35,129 nt of DNA, taken from contig DAHXKV010000002.1 of assembly GCA_027366155.1 (NCBI GenBank), positions 1-35,129 of the forward strand. The letters run 5' to 3'. A program made the position numbers and the translations under genes. Below, piece after piece: positions 8,049-15,446 of the stretch. This DNA comes from Microcaldota archaeon. GTDB lineage: Archaea; Micrarchaeota; Micrarchaeia; Micrarchaeales; CABMGC01. The notes beneath the pieces were generated by a model. That model was not told where the DNA came from, made no database searches, and was given only the letters and a program-made list of their open reading frames with translations. Positions within the stretch are counted from its first letter, which is position 1, and the number at the start of each line of letters is the position of its first letter.

Positions 8049-9791
8049 TCACTTCCTGCTTACCAGCGGCACGACGCCATCGGCGATCTCCTTCCCGGTA
8101 AGCGCCTCTCCATCGTACTTCAATATCCTGTCCTTTATCTCTATGCCAGTATTCATCATTATCACCTGCGATAGCTGCGCGGTGTAATTAACCTCTACGT
8201 CTATCAGTTTCCTGCCCTTAAGCATCTCGGCAGTCTTCTCCCTGTCAAGAGGCATGAGGTAGCTGAATGAGATGACACCCGCATTGAATCCCATGCCCTT
8301 CAGTATCTCCACCGCTTCCATTGCGGGCTCAGTGGTTGAGCCGAAAGTGACAAGGAAAAAGTCCGCGCCCTCATTGTATATTCCGGGTGCGAACACCTTC
8401 TCGTTCTTGAGCATTGTGTCTATCTTATCCATTCTCTTCTTCATCATCTTCCTCCTTACCTCGACGTACTTGTCTATTCCTGACAGCGCGTCGCTAACAA
8501 GGTCCCCATACTCATCATGCTCGTCGCTAGGCGCAACGTGCTCGGTGCCCGGAGTCCCGGGAAAAGCCCTCGGCGAGATGCCGTCCGCAGAGTAAAGGTA
8601 TCTCTTGAACCTACCCTGCTCTGGGTTAGACGCCACTACCTTGCCCCTGTCTATAGTTATTGAATTGGTGTCAAAGCCTTCTATGGTCTCCACGTGCTCT
8701 GATATGTAAAGGTCCATCATTATGATGACGGGGCACTGGTACCTGTCGGCCAGATTCAGCGCCTCTGCGGCTATGTAAAAGGATTCCTCAACGCTTCTCG
8801 GCGCTACGACGATCCTGGGGAATTCGCCCTGGGAGGCATGCATGACGAAAAGGAGGTCTCCCTGTTCTGTCTTTGTGGGAAGCCCGGTGCTGGGCCCTGT
8901 CCTCTGCGATTCTACTACCACCAGCGGCGTCTCGAGCATTCCGGCAAGCCCGAGCCCCTCAACCATCAGCGAAAAGCCGCCTCCGCTGGTGCCGCACATT
9001 GCCCTCACCCCGGTATTCGAGGCGCCTATCGCCATGTTTATCGCTGCAATCTCGTCCTCTGTCTGCTTGAAGAAGACGCCGCGGTCCGCATGCGCCGCAA
9101 ACCAGTGGAGAATGCTGCTTGCAGGAGTCATCGGATACGCAGAGTAGAACTTGCAGCCTCCTGCATACGCGCCTATCGCAAGCGCGGTGTTGCCGTCAAG
9201 CACATACCTTGATCTGCCGTCCCCCTTTATCTGGTGTATGGTGCCCAGCCCCTCGATTCCGTATCCCTGCGCCGCTGCCATCACGTTGCTATTGACTACC
9301 TTCTCTCCCTTCCTGGAGAACATGCTTTTTATGACCTCTTCGAATACCTTCATCTCTATTCCGAGCAGTCTGAGCGTGGCGCCTATTGCAACTGTGTTTC
9401 GCATTATCGGATCTCCGCTGACCTGCATTGCTATGTCGAGCATTGGTACTGGGGCAAGCCTGTACTTCGAAGCGTCAAGCGAATCAACCTTTATCTTTGT
9501 AGGGTCGTATATGACCGAGGCGCCCTGCCTGAGGTGCGGTGCCTGGTTTGTTATTGCATCCTGGTTAAGCGCGATAAGCACGTCTATCTGGTCTCCGTGG
9601 CTGTGCAGCTTGTTCTCAGCATCGCTGACCCGCACCTGAAACCAGACATGCCCGCCACGTATTATCGACTGGTAGCCGCGATAGCCGAATGCCTGCATGC
9701 CGTTCTTGGCAGCGACCTTCATTAGCAGTGCACCGCTCGACTCGACTCCGTCCCCATTTGCGCCCGCGATTCTTACAGTAACGTCTGGCAT
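8049..9791 (-). CDS. korA: 2-oxoacid:ferredoxin oxidoreductase, fused gamma-alpha subunit
   Basis: A 580-aa fusion of the gamma domain (residues about 1-185; IAGANGDGVESSG and GYQSIIRGGHVWFQVRV) and the alpha domain (about 195-580). The alpha domain carries YPMTPAS (219-225), the family's Y-P-I-T-P-S-S motif contributing to CoA/substrate binding, then QTEDEIAAINMAIGAS and MCGTSGGGFSLM. This domain order matches the Sulfolobus/crenarchaeal-type two-subunit enzyme. With the beta subunit just downstream it forms the complete oxidoreductase; ferredoxin is external. The Ile-to-Met and Ser-to-Ala changes in the motif are mild and may influence substrate range. A TATA-like ttaatcttatg on the minus strand (about 9813-9823) lies about 26 bases before the ATG. 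Confidence 0.93.
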   Translation of the reverse strand: MPDVTVRIAGANGDGVESSGALLMKVAAKNGMQAFGYRGYQSIIRGGHVWFQVRVSDAENKLHSHGDQIDVLIALNQDAITNQAPHLRQGASVIYDPTKIKVDSLDASKYRLAPVPMLDIAMQVSGDPIMRNTVAIGATLRLLGIEMKVFEEVIKSMFSRKGEKVVNSNVMAAAQGYGIEGLGTIHQIKGDGRSRYVLDGNTALAIGAYAGGCKFYSAYPMTPASSILHWFAAHADRGVFFKQTEDEIAAINMAIGASNTGVRAMCGTSGGGFSLMVEGLGLAGMLETPLVVVESQRTGPSTGLPTKTEQGDLLFVMHASQGEFPRIVVAPRSVEESFYIAAEALNLADRYQCPVIIMMDLYISEHVETIEGFDTNSITIDRGKVVASNPEQGRFKRYLYSADGISPRAFPGTPGTEHVAPSDEHDEYGDLVSDALSGIDKYVEVRRKMMKKRMDKIDTMLKNEKVFAPGIYNEGADFFLVTFGSTTEPAMEAVEILKGMGFNAGVISFSYLMPLDREKTAEMLKGRKLIDVEVNYTAQLSQVIMMNTGIEIKDRILKYDGEALTGKEIADGVVPLVSRK

Positions 9792-10069
9792 TTAATTTAC
9801 CTACTGGCTAAGCATAAGATTAAGTGGTTAGGTTTATAGCCTTATTTATCTGGTTCTGCGTTTGTCGTTTCTCTACATCTGCTGTTTCCCGCAAGTGGCA
9901 TACTTTATTATTTCCCATCCCATCCGCGCTTCATTGACTGCCACTCGAAAGGATGCATGGAGCAGCGCCGCCGCCAAACTGCACCAATTGCGTTTTGTTT
10001 TATTCTGAGTGACGGGCTTGCAGCTAGTATTTAAATACCTGTTGCACTGTTACTCTTTTCGGTGGATTT
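9792..10069. other. Intergenic region between divergent korA and HTH-like gene
   Basis: A 278-base space with the korA promoter at its left end and a perfect palindrome gtatttaaatac (10027-10038) at its right, 32-43 bases before the ATG at 10070 and probably that gene's TATA box. The middle (about 9840-10010) has no ORF, tRNA or strong hairpin that I can see. Confidence 0.5.
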
Positions 10070-10579
10070 ATGGGGATGATGCAGACGATTGGGAGGGAAA
10101 GGGATTCGGCTGGAAGCGTAAGGCGTTCTAACCGATTCACGCCCGAATTAAGGGAATCCTTGTGCGCAGAAGCGAGAGAGATGCTGGATTCTGGGGTACC
10201 AAGGGCCAATGTAGTAAGGCGGCTTGTCGACCAGCACGACATCTCCATCTCCGCAGCATACAGGGCAACTTCTCCAGATGGCTTTTCCAAAAAGCCCATC
10301 ATTCCGAGAAGGGCCATAATACACAGGCATGCCGAACCTGGGCATGCAGAGATGCAGGTTCCTTCTCTGACTAAAGATCAGCAGCGCCTTGTTTCGGAGT
10401 TTAGGATCATGGCTCCAGGCCTGGTTATTGAAACGCTTAGGTTATGCTATGGCAGCGTTGGATCTGCAAGGGCGACTCTCGAAAGGCTTCGCCACGGGGG
10501 CGGAGCCATGAGTATGCAAGTTAAAGACTGGGCGACTGCAGCGTTAAGGGGCTCCGGCGAGCACAGCCCAAAGAGATGA
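10070..10579 (+). CDS. Putative HTH DNA-binding protein, unknown family
   Basis: A 169-aa basic protein. Residues about 24-66 (FTPELRESLCAEAREMLDSG, then VPRANVVRRLVDQHDISISA AYRAT in outline) read as a helix-turn-helix: the segment GVPRANVVRRLVDQHDIS resembles the Hin/transposase-type HTH where a recognition helix follows VS/IS-x-x-x-AYR. The rest has two predicted helices (KDQQRLVSEFRIM, VGSARATLERLRHGG) and no recognised catalytic motif. No sensor domain is visible. The palindromic AT box at 10027-10038 may double as an autoregulatory operator, which is a guess. No close family is recognised. Confidence 0.6.
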   Translation: MGMMQTIGRERDSAGSVRRSNRFTPELRESLCAEAREMLDSGVPRANVVRRLVDQHDISISAAYRATSPDGFSKKPIIPRRAIIHRHAEPGHAEMQVPSLTKDQQRLVSEFRIMAPGLVIETLRLCYGSVGSARATLERLRHGGGAMSMQVKDWATAALRGSGEHSPKR

Positions 10580-10637
10580 GTGCCAAGGCGCGCAGCCACA
10601 TCCATGCACCATGGCTTATGTCTTGTGCTGTCAACAA

Positions 10638-10647
10638 GTTTATAATG
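10638..10647 (+). promoter_or_regulatory. TATA box of HMG-CoA reductase gene
   Basis: The sequence gtttataatg is centred about 31 bases before the ATG at 10674, consistent with a nearly leaderless archaeal transcript, and supports that start over the internal ATG at MHRLEEHF. Confidence 0.5.
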
Positions 10648-10673
10648 TTTCCTGGCATTAGATTCATGATGGC

Positions 10674-11930
10674 ATGGCCCACTCACCTAAATCTGCAAGA
10701 AGCGGCAGGGAAAGGAAACCTGCGGATGAAACTCCCGGAAGCATTCCGATGCACAGGCTGGAGGAACACTTCTCTCCGGGGGAAGCGGCAGCAAAGAGAC
10801 GGTCAATGATAGAAAAGCTGACGGGTTCCAGCCTAAAATCGGTAGGCTCGTCAGGACTTGATTATTCGGGCATAGTGAACAAGAACGCCGAAAACGTGAT
10901 AGGCTTCATGCAGATGCCTCTGGGGATTGCAGGTCCGATATCCGTCAGGGGCTCATATACGAATGGCGAGTTTTACGTGCCAATGGCCACTACTGAAGGT
11001 GCGCTGATAGCGAGCATAAACCGCGGCATGAAGGCCATAACCCTTTCCGGAGGGGCATACTCTGTTGTCACAAAAGACCTGATGACAAGGGCTCCACTCT
11101 TCGAGTTCAAGAGCGCCGGAGACGCTGTCGAGTTTGTCGCATGGGCAGAAAGTAACTGGAAAGGCATAACTGCAGCCGCAGAATCAACGACAACGCACGG
11201 CAGGCTGAAGGAGATGCTGCCATTTATCATGGGCAACAACGTCTGGCTCCGCCTCGGTTTCAGCACCGGCGATGCGATGGGCATGAACATGGCGACCATG
11301 GCGAGCGAGGCTGCATGCTCCTTCATAGAAGAAAACTTCCCGAAAGGGCATATGGTAACCGTAAGCGGAAACATGTGCTCCGACAAGAAGGAATCAGGAG
11401 TCAACAGCCTCCTGGGCAGGGGCAAGACTGTCATCTCCGAGGCCCTCATAACCGAAAGCGTGCTCGGCAACGTGCTCAAATCCAACGCCCAGGGCCTCCA
11501 CAACCTCAACATGAAGAAGAACTTCCTAGGCAGCGCCAGGGCCCTGAGTGGCAAGTTCAGCGGCCATTCCGCAAATGCGATTGCGGCAATCTTCGCGGCT
11601 ACGGGCCAGGACATAGCCCAGGTTGTCGAGAGCAGCGGATGCTTCACGCTCACCGAGCCGCGCGGCAGTGACCTTTACATCTCCGTGACACTACCCTCTC
11701 TCGAGATTGGAACTGTCGGAGGTGGATCATCGCTTCCGACACAGCGCGAGGCGCTCTCAATAATGGGCGTAAGCGGCGGAGGAAACCCTGCCGGATCAAA
11801 TGCCTCCAAATTCGCAGAGATAATAAGTGCAGCCGTACTTGCCGGAGAGCTTAACCTCCTTGCAGCGCAGTTCTCCAGGGATCTGGGAAAGGCGCACGGG
11901 AGGCTCGGCAGAAATTCAGGAGCGCGCTGA
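10674..11930 (+). CDS. hmgA: HMG-CoA reductase, class I
   Basis: Reduces HMG-CoA to mevalonate with NADPH, the committed step to the isoprenoid chains of archaeal lipids. Visible signatures: [16 protein letters not shown] (residues 73-88, dimer/substrate loop), [13 protein letters not shown] (106-118, with the catalytic Glu), DAMGMNMAT (200-208, NADP binding), [14 protein letters not shown] (231-244, catalytic Lys and Asp), [12 protein letters not shown], and a C-terminal KAHGRLGR carrying the catalytic His. The 418-aa length is normal for archaea. The residues after DKK are ESGVN where the family usually has PAAIN or PSAxN, an unusual Pro-to-Glu change beside the active-site Lys. The first 30 residues are polar and probably disordered. 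A G/C hairpin follows the stop. Confidence 0.96.
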   Translation: MAHSPKSARSGRERKPADETPGSIPMHRLEEHFSPGEAAAKRRSMIEKLTGSSLKSVGSSGLDYSGIVNKNAENVIGFMQMPLGIAGPISVRGSYTNGEFYVPMATTEGALIASINRGMKAITLSGGAYSVVTKDLMTRAPLFEFKSAGDAVEFVAWAESNWKGITAAAESTTTHGRLKEMLPFIMGNNVWLRLGFSTGDAMGMNMATMASEAACSFIEENFPKGHMVTVSGNMCSDKKESGVNSLLGRGKTVISEALITESVLGNVLKSNAQGLHNLNMKKNFLGSARALSGKFSGHSANAIAAIFAATGQDIAQVVESSGCFTLTEPRGSDLYISVTLPSLEIGTVGGGSSLPTQREALSIMGVSGGGNPAGSNASKFAEIISAAVLAGELNLLAAQFSRDLGKAHGRLGRNSGAR

Positions 11931-11949
11931 GTCAAAAATGTTATTTGTA

Positions 11950-11975
11950 GGGGGCAGCCATGCCGCCCCCCTTTC
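11950..11975 (+). terminator. Possible hairpin terminator after hmgA
   Basis: The stem gggggc/gccccc (11950-11955 with 11965-11970) encloses a 9-base loop and is followed by ctttct. It lies 20 bases past the hmgA stop. Archaeal termination mostly needs only T-runs, so the hairpin role is tentative. Confidence 0.4.
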
Positions 11976-12013
11976 TGGGTGTGCCAAGCCACTCTCGGCT
12001 CTAAATAATTACC

Positions 12014-12087
12014 TATACTAATATATAATCTTTTCTATCTCAGTATCTAATTGTATAGTAAAGTATAAATACTTATACTAAAGTATA
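12014..12087 (+). promoter_or_regulatory. AT-rich promoter with repeated tatacta / taaagtata elements
   Basis: The segment holds tatacta at 12014-12020 and 12074-12080 (60 bases apart) and taaagtata at 12059-12067 and 12079-12087 (exactly 20 bases apart), around a TATA-like aagtataaatactta. The even helical spacing suggests same-face protein binding. It lies just before the ORF at 12091. Confidence 0.45.
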
Positions 12088-12090
12088 TGA

Positions 12091-12660
12091 TTGCAGAAAA
12101 GCGTTGCCGACGCTATACAAGACGGCAGGGCAGAACAGCCCCTTTTCTGGGTGGTAGGAATGGAAGGAAAACAAAGAGGTGAGCCGAAGGAGGAAATGTT
12201 ATGGGAGGACCTGGAGAACGCACTGCTGCGGGCAGACAGGAGGAAAGCGGCCTACGGCCTGCGCGTGCACAGGAGCATGAAAAAAAGCATCTTCTTGCTT
12301 CTGGAAGCCGCGGGCATGGAGCCTACGCACAAGCTTGCGGAGGATCTCATTGGCTGCGTGTACCTACGGGCAGGGCTGATTCGGGACAGCAGGTATTGGC
12401 AGGAAGGTTTCGGAATAGACAAGGAGTACGAGACCATCGACTATACTGGGAAGGAAGGCATAAGGCTTTCGCAATCCTCAACAAACGAGGCGGTTGTCTC
12501 CCGCCGCCTCGCGGCCCCTCCTTGCGCCGTGCTCTTGGCAAACTCGGGCCCCATTTCCCCCCACCACACACGCCTCAGTGCCTGCCATATGGCACCCTCA
12601 TTATTTATATATCTGGCAAGTGCAATAATAATCAGTCTAAAGCGGCCAGACGTGAGATAG
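12091..12660 (+). CDS. Hypothetical helical protein
   Basis: The ORF opens with a TTG at 12091; an ATG at 12160 (MEGKQRG), preceded by ggtagg, is the likelier start. Residues from there to about KEGIRLSQ look like a genuine helical, charged protein (WEDLENALLRADRRKAAYGL, KKSIFLLLEAAGMEPTHKLAED). The last 55 residues (AAPPCAVLLANSGPISPHH onward) look like non-coding sequence read through, and the DNA there has an 8-bp hairpin (cgaggcgg/ccgcctcg, about 12486-12511), so the gene may have lost its original stop or be degraded at the 3' end. No family is recognised. Confidence 0.5.
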   Translation: MQKSVADAIQDGRAEQPLFWVVGMEGKQRGEPKEEMLWEDLENALLRADRRKAAYGLRVHRSMKKSIFLLLEAAGMEPTHKLAEDLIGCVYLRAGLIRDSRYWQEGFGIDKEYETIDYTGKEGIRLSQSSTNEAVVSRRLAAPPCAVLLANSGPISPHHTRLSACHMAPSLFIYLASAIIISLKRPDVR

Positions 12661-12675
12661 ACGCGAGATTTTCAA

Positions 12676-13341
12676 ATGACAAAACAAACCACCTCAAGCA
12701 TGCGGGTTGCAGGGGAGCTTACTGAGGCAATCAGGACAATAGACAGACTTATGCGCGAAAACAATGAGCTTCACAAAGAAAACAATGAGCTTCGCAGGCA
12801 TGCCCATGAGGACGCGCTTACCGGCATCGGAAACAAGAGGGCATTCCTTATCGAGTTTGAAGGGGCAGTGCACGCCTACCGCAGGGATTATCCCGGAACT
12901 GTTCCATTCTCGGTTGTGGTAATAGACGCGAACAACCTCAAGATAATCAACGACGCGCTGGGGCATGCGGCAGGCGACGACCTGCTAAGGGCCATAGCAA
13001 AAGGCATAGTCTCCACAACAAGGACCGGAAAAGACTTCTCCGCAAGGATAGGCGGCGACGAATTTGTGGTGCTGATCAAAGGGCCTGCAGACGCGTTCTC
13101 GATAAGGATACATAAGGTACTCGAGGCCATAGCTGCCAAAAACGGGCTCGGATTCCCCGTAAGCATCTCGTTGGGCAGCGTCTCGATAAATGAGATAGAC
13201 ACTGAAGAAAGGCTCTCATCTCCTACTGAAAAAATCATCAAATCAATGCTTGACATTGCGGATTCGAGGATGTACGAACACAAAGCACGCTCGAAGAACG
13301 GCAGAAATCCAGCTGCGATTGCAAGCGCAATCAGGCCGTAA
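12676..13341 (+). CDS. GGDEF-domain protein (putative diguanylate cyclase)
   Basis: A 221-aa soluble protein. Residues 12-45 form a short coiled coil (RLMRENNELHKENNELRRHA). A full GGDEF domain follows: DALTGIGNKRAF (47-58), the Mg/GTP-binding VVIDANNLKIIND (81-93), GHAAGDDLLRAIA, and the signature ARIGGDEFVVLI (123-134). The catalytic GGDEF pentapeptide (126-130) and the Asp of the first metal site are intact, so c-di-GMP or a related nucleotide could be made from two GTP. The allosteric RxxD I-site is TGKD, so product inhibition at that site is probably lost. There is no membrane or sensor domain; the coiled coil may dimerise it. GGDEF proteins are uncommon in archaea, and no EAL or HD-GYP partner is in the window. 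Confidence 0.9.
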   Translation: MTKQTTSSMRVAGELTEAIRTIDRLMRENNELHKENNELRRHAHEDALTGIGNKRAFLIEFEGAVHAYRRDYPGTVPFSVVVIDANNLKIINDALGHAAGDDLLRAIAKGIVSTTRTGKDFSARIGGDEFVVLIKGPADAFSIRIHKVLEAIAAKNGLGFPVSISLGSVSINEIDTEERLSSPTEKIIKSMLDIADSRMYEHKARSKNGRNPAAIASAIRP

Positions 13342-13966
13342 GCTTCGTGCTGCCTGCAAGGCAAAAGGCCTCAGCAACTATATCCTCAAAGAAATAATGT
13401 ATCTTCTCCTCCTCCAGTAGGGCAAAGCCGAGCCGTTCCGCAAAGCTGTTCAGCTTTTCCAAGCTGCTTAGCGAGCTTGCAACCAGGATCGCGACCCCTG
13501 TCCCGGAGAGGTGTACCAATGCCTCCTCGAGGAACCTCATGCTGGTCTCTATGCCTTCATCGCCTCCAGACCACATTGCGTCATCAGTCTCGCCGCCTGA
13601 CCTCAGGTAAGGGGCATTGAAAATGATTATGTCATAAACCTCACCTGCCCCCACCCCTGAGAACAGATCTGTCTGGATGAAGCTGAGGCCTGCAGGCAGC
13701 GAGTGGCAGTTGGCCAAGGCGTTTTTCCTTGCAAGTCCGACTGCATCTGGATTCATGTCGGCAAACGTCACCTCTGAAGCCAGTCCGCTGCACGCGGCGA
13801 ATATCCCCAGTATGCCTGTTGCGGTGCCCATGTCGAGAACCTTGAGCTTCTTGGATGCGCCAAGCCTCTTCAGGTACCTCCCCAGCATTCCTGCCGCGAG
13901 CTCAGAGTCTTCCGAAGGGGCGTATACCCCGTCCCTATTCTCGATGCGTATTGCAGAGTATTCCAT
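13331..13966 (-). CDS. HemK/Mtq2-like class I SAM-dependent methyltransferase
   Basis: A 211-aa Rossmann-fold methyltransferase. The N-terminal VYAPSEDSELAAGML matches the V-Y-x-P-x-E-D-S/T motif of the archaeal/eukaryotic HemK2/Mtq2 branch, which methylates the Gln of the GGQ loop in class I release factor. The SAM-binding motif is VLDMGTATGILGIFA (residues about 43-57), with ADMNPDAVGLARKNA after it. The catalytic NPPY motif reads NAPY here (IIFNAPYLRSGGE). In family members the N and Y contact the substrate amide, so Pro-to-Ala may be tolerated, but it is atypical. It overlaps the GGDEF gene's 3' end by 11 bases (convergent). A shared AT box lies upstream. Confidence 0.85.
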   Translation of the reverse strand: MEYSAIRIENRDGVYAPSEDSELAAGMLGRYLKRLGASKKLKVLDMGTATGILGIFAACSGLASEVTFADMNPDAVGLARKNALANCHSLPAGLSFIQTDLFSGVGAGEVYDIIIFNAPYLRSGGETDDAMWSGGDEGIETSMRFLEEALVHLSGTGVAILVASSLSSLEKLNSFAERLGFALLEEEKIHYFFEDIVAEAFCLAGSTKLTA

Positions 13967-13988
13967 CGCGCTCCGATAATCAATTCCC

Positions 13989-14003
13989 TAGATATATATA
14001 ATG
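13989..14003. promoter_or_regulatory. Symmetric TATA box shared by divergent genes
   Basis: The box agatatatataatg is centred near 13996, about 30 bases from the methyltransferase ATG (13966) and 27 from the ATG at 14023. It is the only AT box in the 56-base gap and would give leaderless transcripts in both directions. Confidence 0.55.
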
Positions 14004-14022
14004 TATTTGCAATATTCCTGGC

Positions 14023-14586
14023 ATGGAAGAGATGCCTGCCTGGATGGAATGCGAAGACATCCTCTCAAGGGTTGAGGCAGAGCTCATGTCAGAAGCCTTG
14101 GAGCTGCTGCGGAAGGAGATGGATGCCGGCAGGATAAAGGTAGAAGGGAATGTTGCGGCATCATCCGAACTGACTGCGCAGGCCGAACGCGACCTTTTCA
14201 TAATGGAGAAGCTACTCGCCGACGAGCAAAACATGCGATACAGGTATGAAAACCTGGTCAATGCGGTTGAAGAGGGCCGCGAGACAAACCCGGAGATAGT
14301 ATCAAGGACGGAAGAGGTAAAGAGGTTCCTGCTTGTTGTCTCGCAGATATCCATAACCGTAAAGTATGCAAAGGTATTCTCCCTCTGGTTTCCCGAAGCC
14401 GGGAAGATGATGAAGGGCGGCAGCGCAAAGGAGATACTGCTTGAAACTGCAAGACAGGACAGTGAGCGCCCTGAGGCCGTATCCTTCATACTGAGCAACA
14501 AGGAGTTCAGAAAAAGCGAGGTGCTCGATGCCAGGGAGATTGAGATGCTTGCCGAGATATATAAAAGGTGCACAAATGGTAACTAA
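14023..14586 (+). CDS. Helical cytoplasmic protein, unknown function (nfo operon)
   Basis: A 187-aa acidic protein predicted to be almost all helix (EDILSRVEAELMSEALELLR, KRFLLVVSQISITVKYAKVF). I see no catalytic motif, membrane segment or known domain. The antisense ORF 13980-14573 is a shadow of its codons. Its 3' end overlaps the preferred start of endonuclease IV by 11 bases (ATG at 14576, stop at 14584-14586), so the two are co-transcribed and translationally coupled. A role linked to DNA repair is possible by association only. Confidence 0.75.
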   Translation: MEEMPAWMECEDILSRVEAELMSEALELLRKEMDAGRIKVEGNVAASSELTAQAERDLFIMEKLLADEQNMRYRYENLVNAVEEGRETNPEIVSRTEEVKRFLLVVSQISITVKYAKVFSLWFPEAGKMMKGGSAKEILLETARQDSERPEAVSFILSNKEFRKSEVLDAREIEMLAEIYKRCTNGN

Positions 14587-15421
14587 CGTGGAAAAGGCAG
14601 GCCAAAGGCTGAGACTCGGATATCATGTCTCGGTAGCCGGAGGCATCTTCAATGCATTCGAGAGGGCTGAGTCATTGGGCTGCAACTCGATGCAGATCTT
14701 TCTGAGCAACCCGCGCGGATGGGATGTAGGCCATCTGCCTCCTGAAGAAATAAGCAGATTTGCGGGGATGCGTGCCAGGCACCCCATAGACCCGGTAGTG
14801 GCGCATATGCCATACCTTCCAAACTTATCCACTTCCGACAGAGCCAAAATGAAAAAGTCAGTAGAATCCCTATCCCGCACCCTCTCACTGGCCGGGTCAC
14901 TCGGGGTAGACTATGTCGTGGCGCATCTGGGAAGCCATGGCGGCGCGGGCACGGAGAAGGGAATCGTGAACGTGATATCTGCAATAAACGCAGTGGAAAT
15001 ACCCGACAATGTGGCACTGCTCCTTGAAAACACTGCCGGAGGAACCAACAGCGTAGGCTCCTCGCTGGAAGAACTCGCGAGGATAAGGGAGGGTGCAGCA
15101 GACCAAAAAAAGATAAGATTCTGCTTAGACACCTGCCACCTCTACGCGGCGGGTTATGACATTGCAGATGCCGCGGTGGCCAACAACATCAAGAAAAAAC
15201 TGGGTCCTGACAGTATAGGCATCATCCATCTCAACGACGCAAAGTTTGAGCTTGACTCAAAGAAAGACCGCCATGCAAACATAGGCCAGGGGTACATAGG
15301 CGAGTCGGGCTTCAGGAAATTCCTTGGAAACGGTTGGGTAAGGTCAATCCCGCTGATACTCGAAACCCCGGAAAACACGCCCGAAGAGATATTGCTTGTC
15401 AGGAGGCTTGCTGGCGGGTAA
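14576..15421 (+). CDS. nfo: Endonuclease IV (AP endonuclease)
   Basis: A class II AP endonuclease that cuts 5' of abasic sites in base-excision repair using three Zn ions in a TIM barrel. The metal-ligand motifs are all present: VAHMPYLPNL (His), VAHLGSHGG (His), LLLENTAGG (Glu), CLDTCHLYAAGYD (Asp, His), IHLNDAK (His), DRHANIGQGYIG (Asp, His) and LILETP (Glu). I choose the ATG at 14576 (MVTNVEK), giving 281 aa, the family's usual length, rather than 14528, which adds 16 residues unlike the family. It overlaps the preceding gene by 11 bases. Confidence 0.95.
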   Translation: MVTNVEKAGQRLRLGYHVSVAGGIFNAFERAESLGCNSMQIFLSNPRGWDVGHLPPEEISRFAGMRARHPIDPVVAHMPYLPNLSTSDRAKMKKSVESLSRTLSLAGSLGVDYVVAHLGSHGGAGTEKGIVNVISAINAVEIPDNVALLLENTAGGTNSVGSSLEELARIREGAADQKKIRFCLDTCHLYAAGYDIADAAVANNIKKKLGPDSIGIIHLNDAKFELDSKKDRHANIGQGYIGESGFRKFLGNGWVRSIPLILETPENTPEEILLVRRLAGG

Positions 15422-15446
15422 GCATGCATGGCAATATGCCTGCGGT

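Noticed and set aside
9792-10069. tRNA or other small RNA in the korA gap
   Set aside because: No T-arm GTTCRANYC-type sequence, no acceptor pairing and no C/D-box pair could be found by eye.
10973-11653. 226-aa minus ORF across hmgA
   Set aside because: Mirror of HMG-CoA reductase codons; no independent support.
12201-12725. 174-aa plus ORF overlapping the hypothetical gene and GGDEF start
   Set aside because: Low-complexity Gly/Arg/His composition and overlap with two better candidates; probably a frame shadow.
13980-14573. 197-aa minus ORF
   Set aside because: Ser-rich antisense of the helical gene at 14023, and it would overlap the shared promoter.
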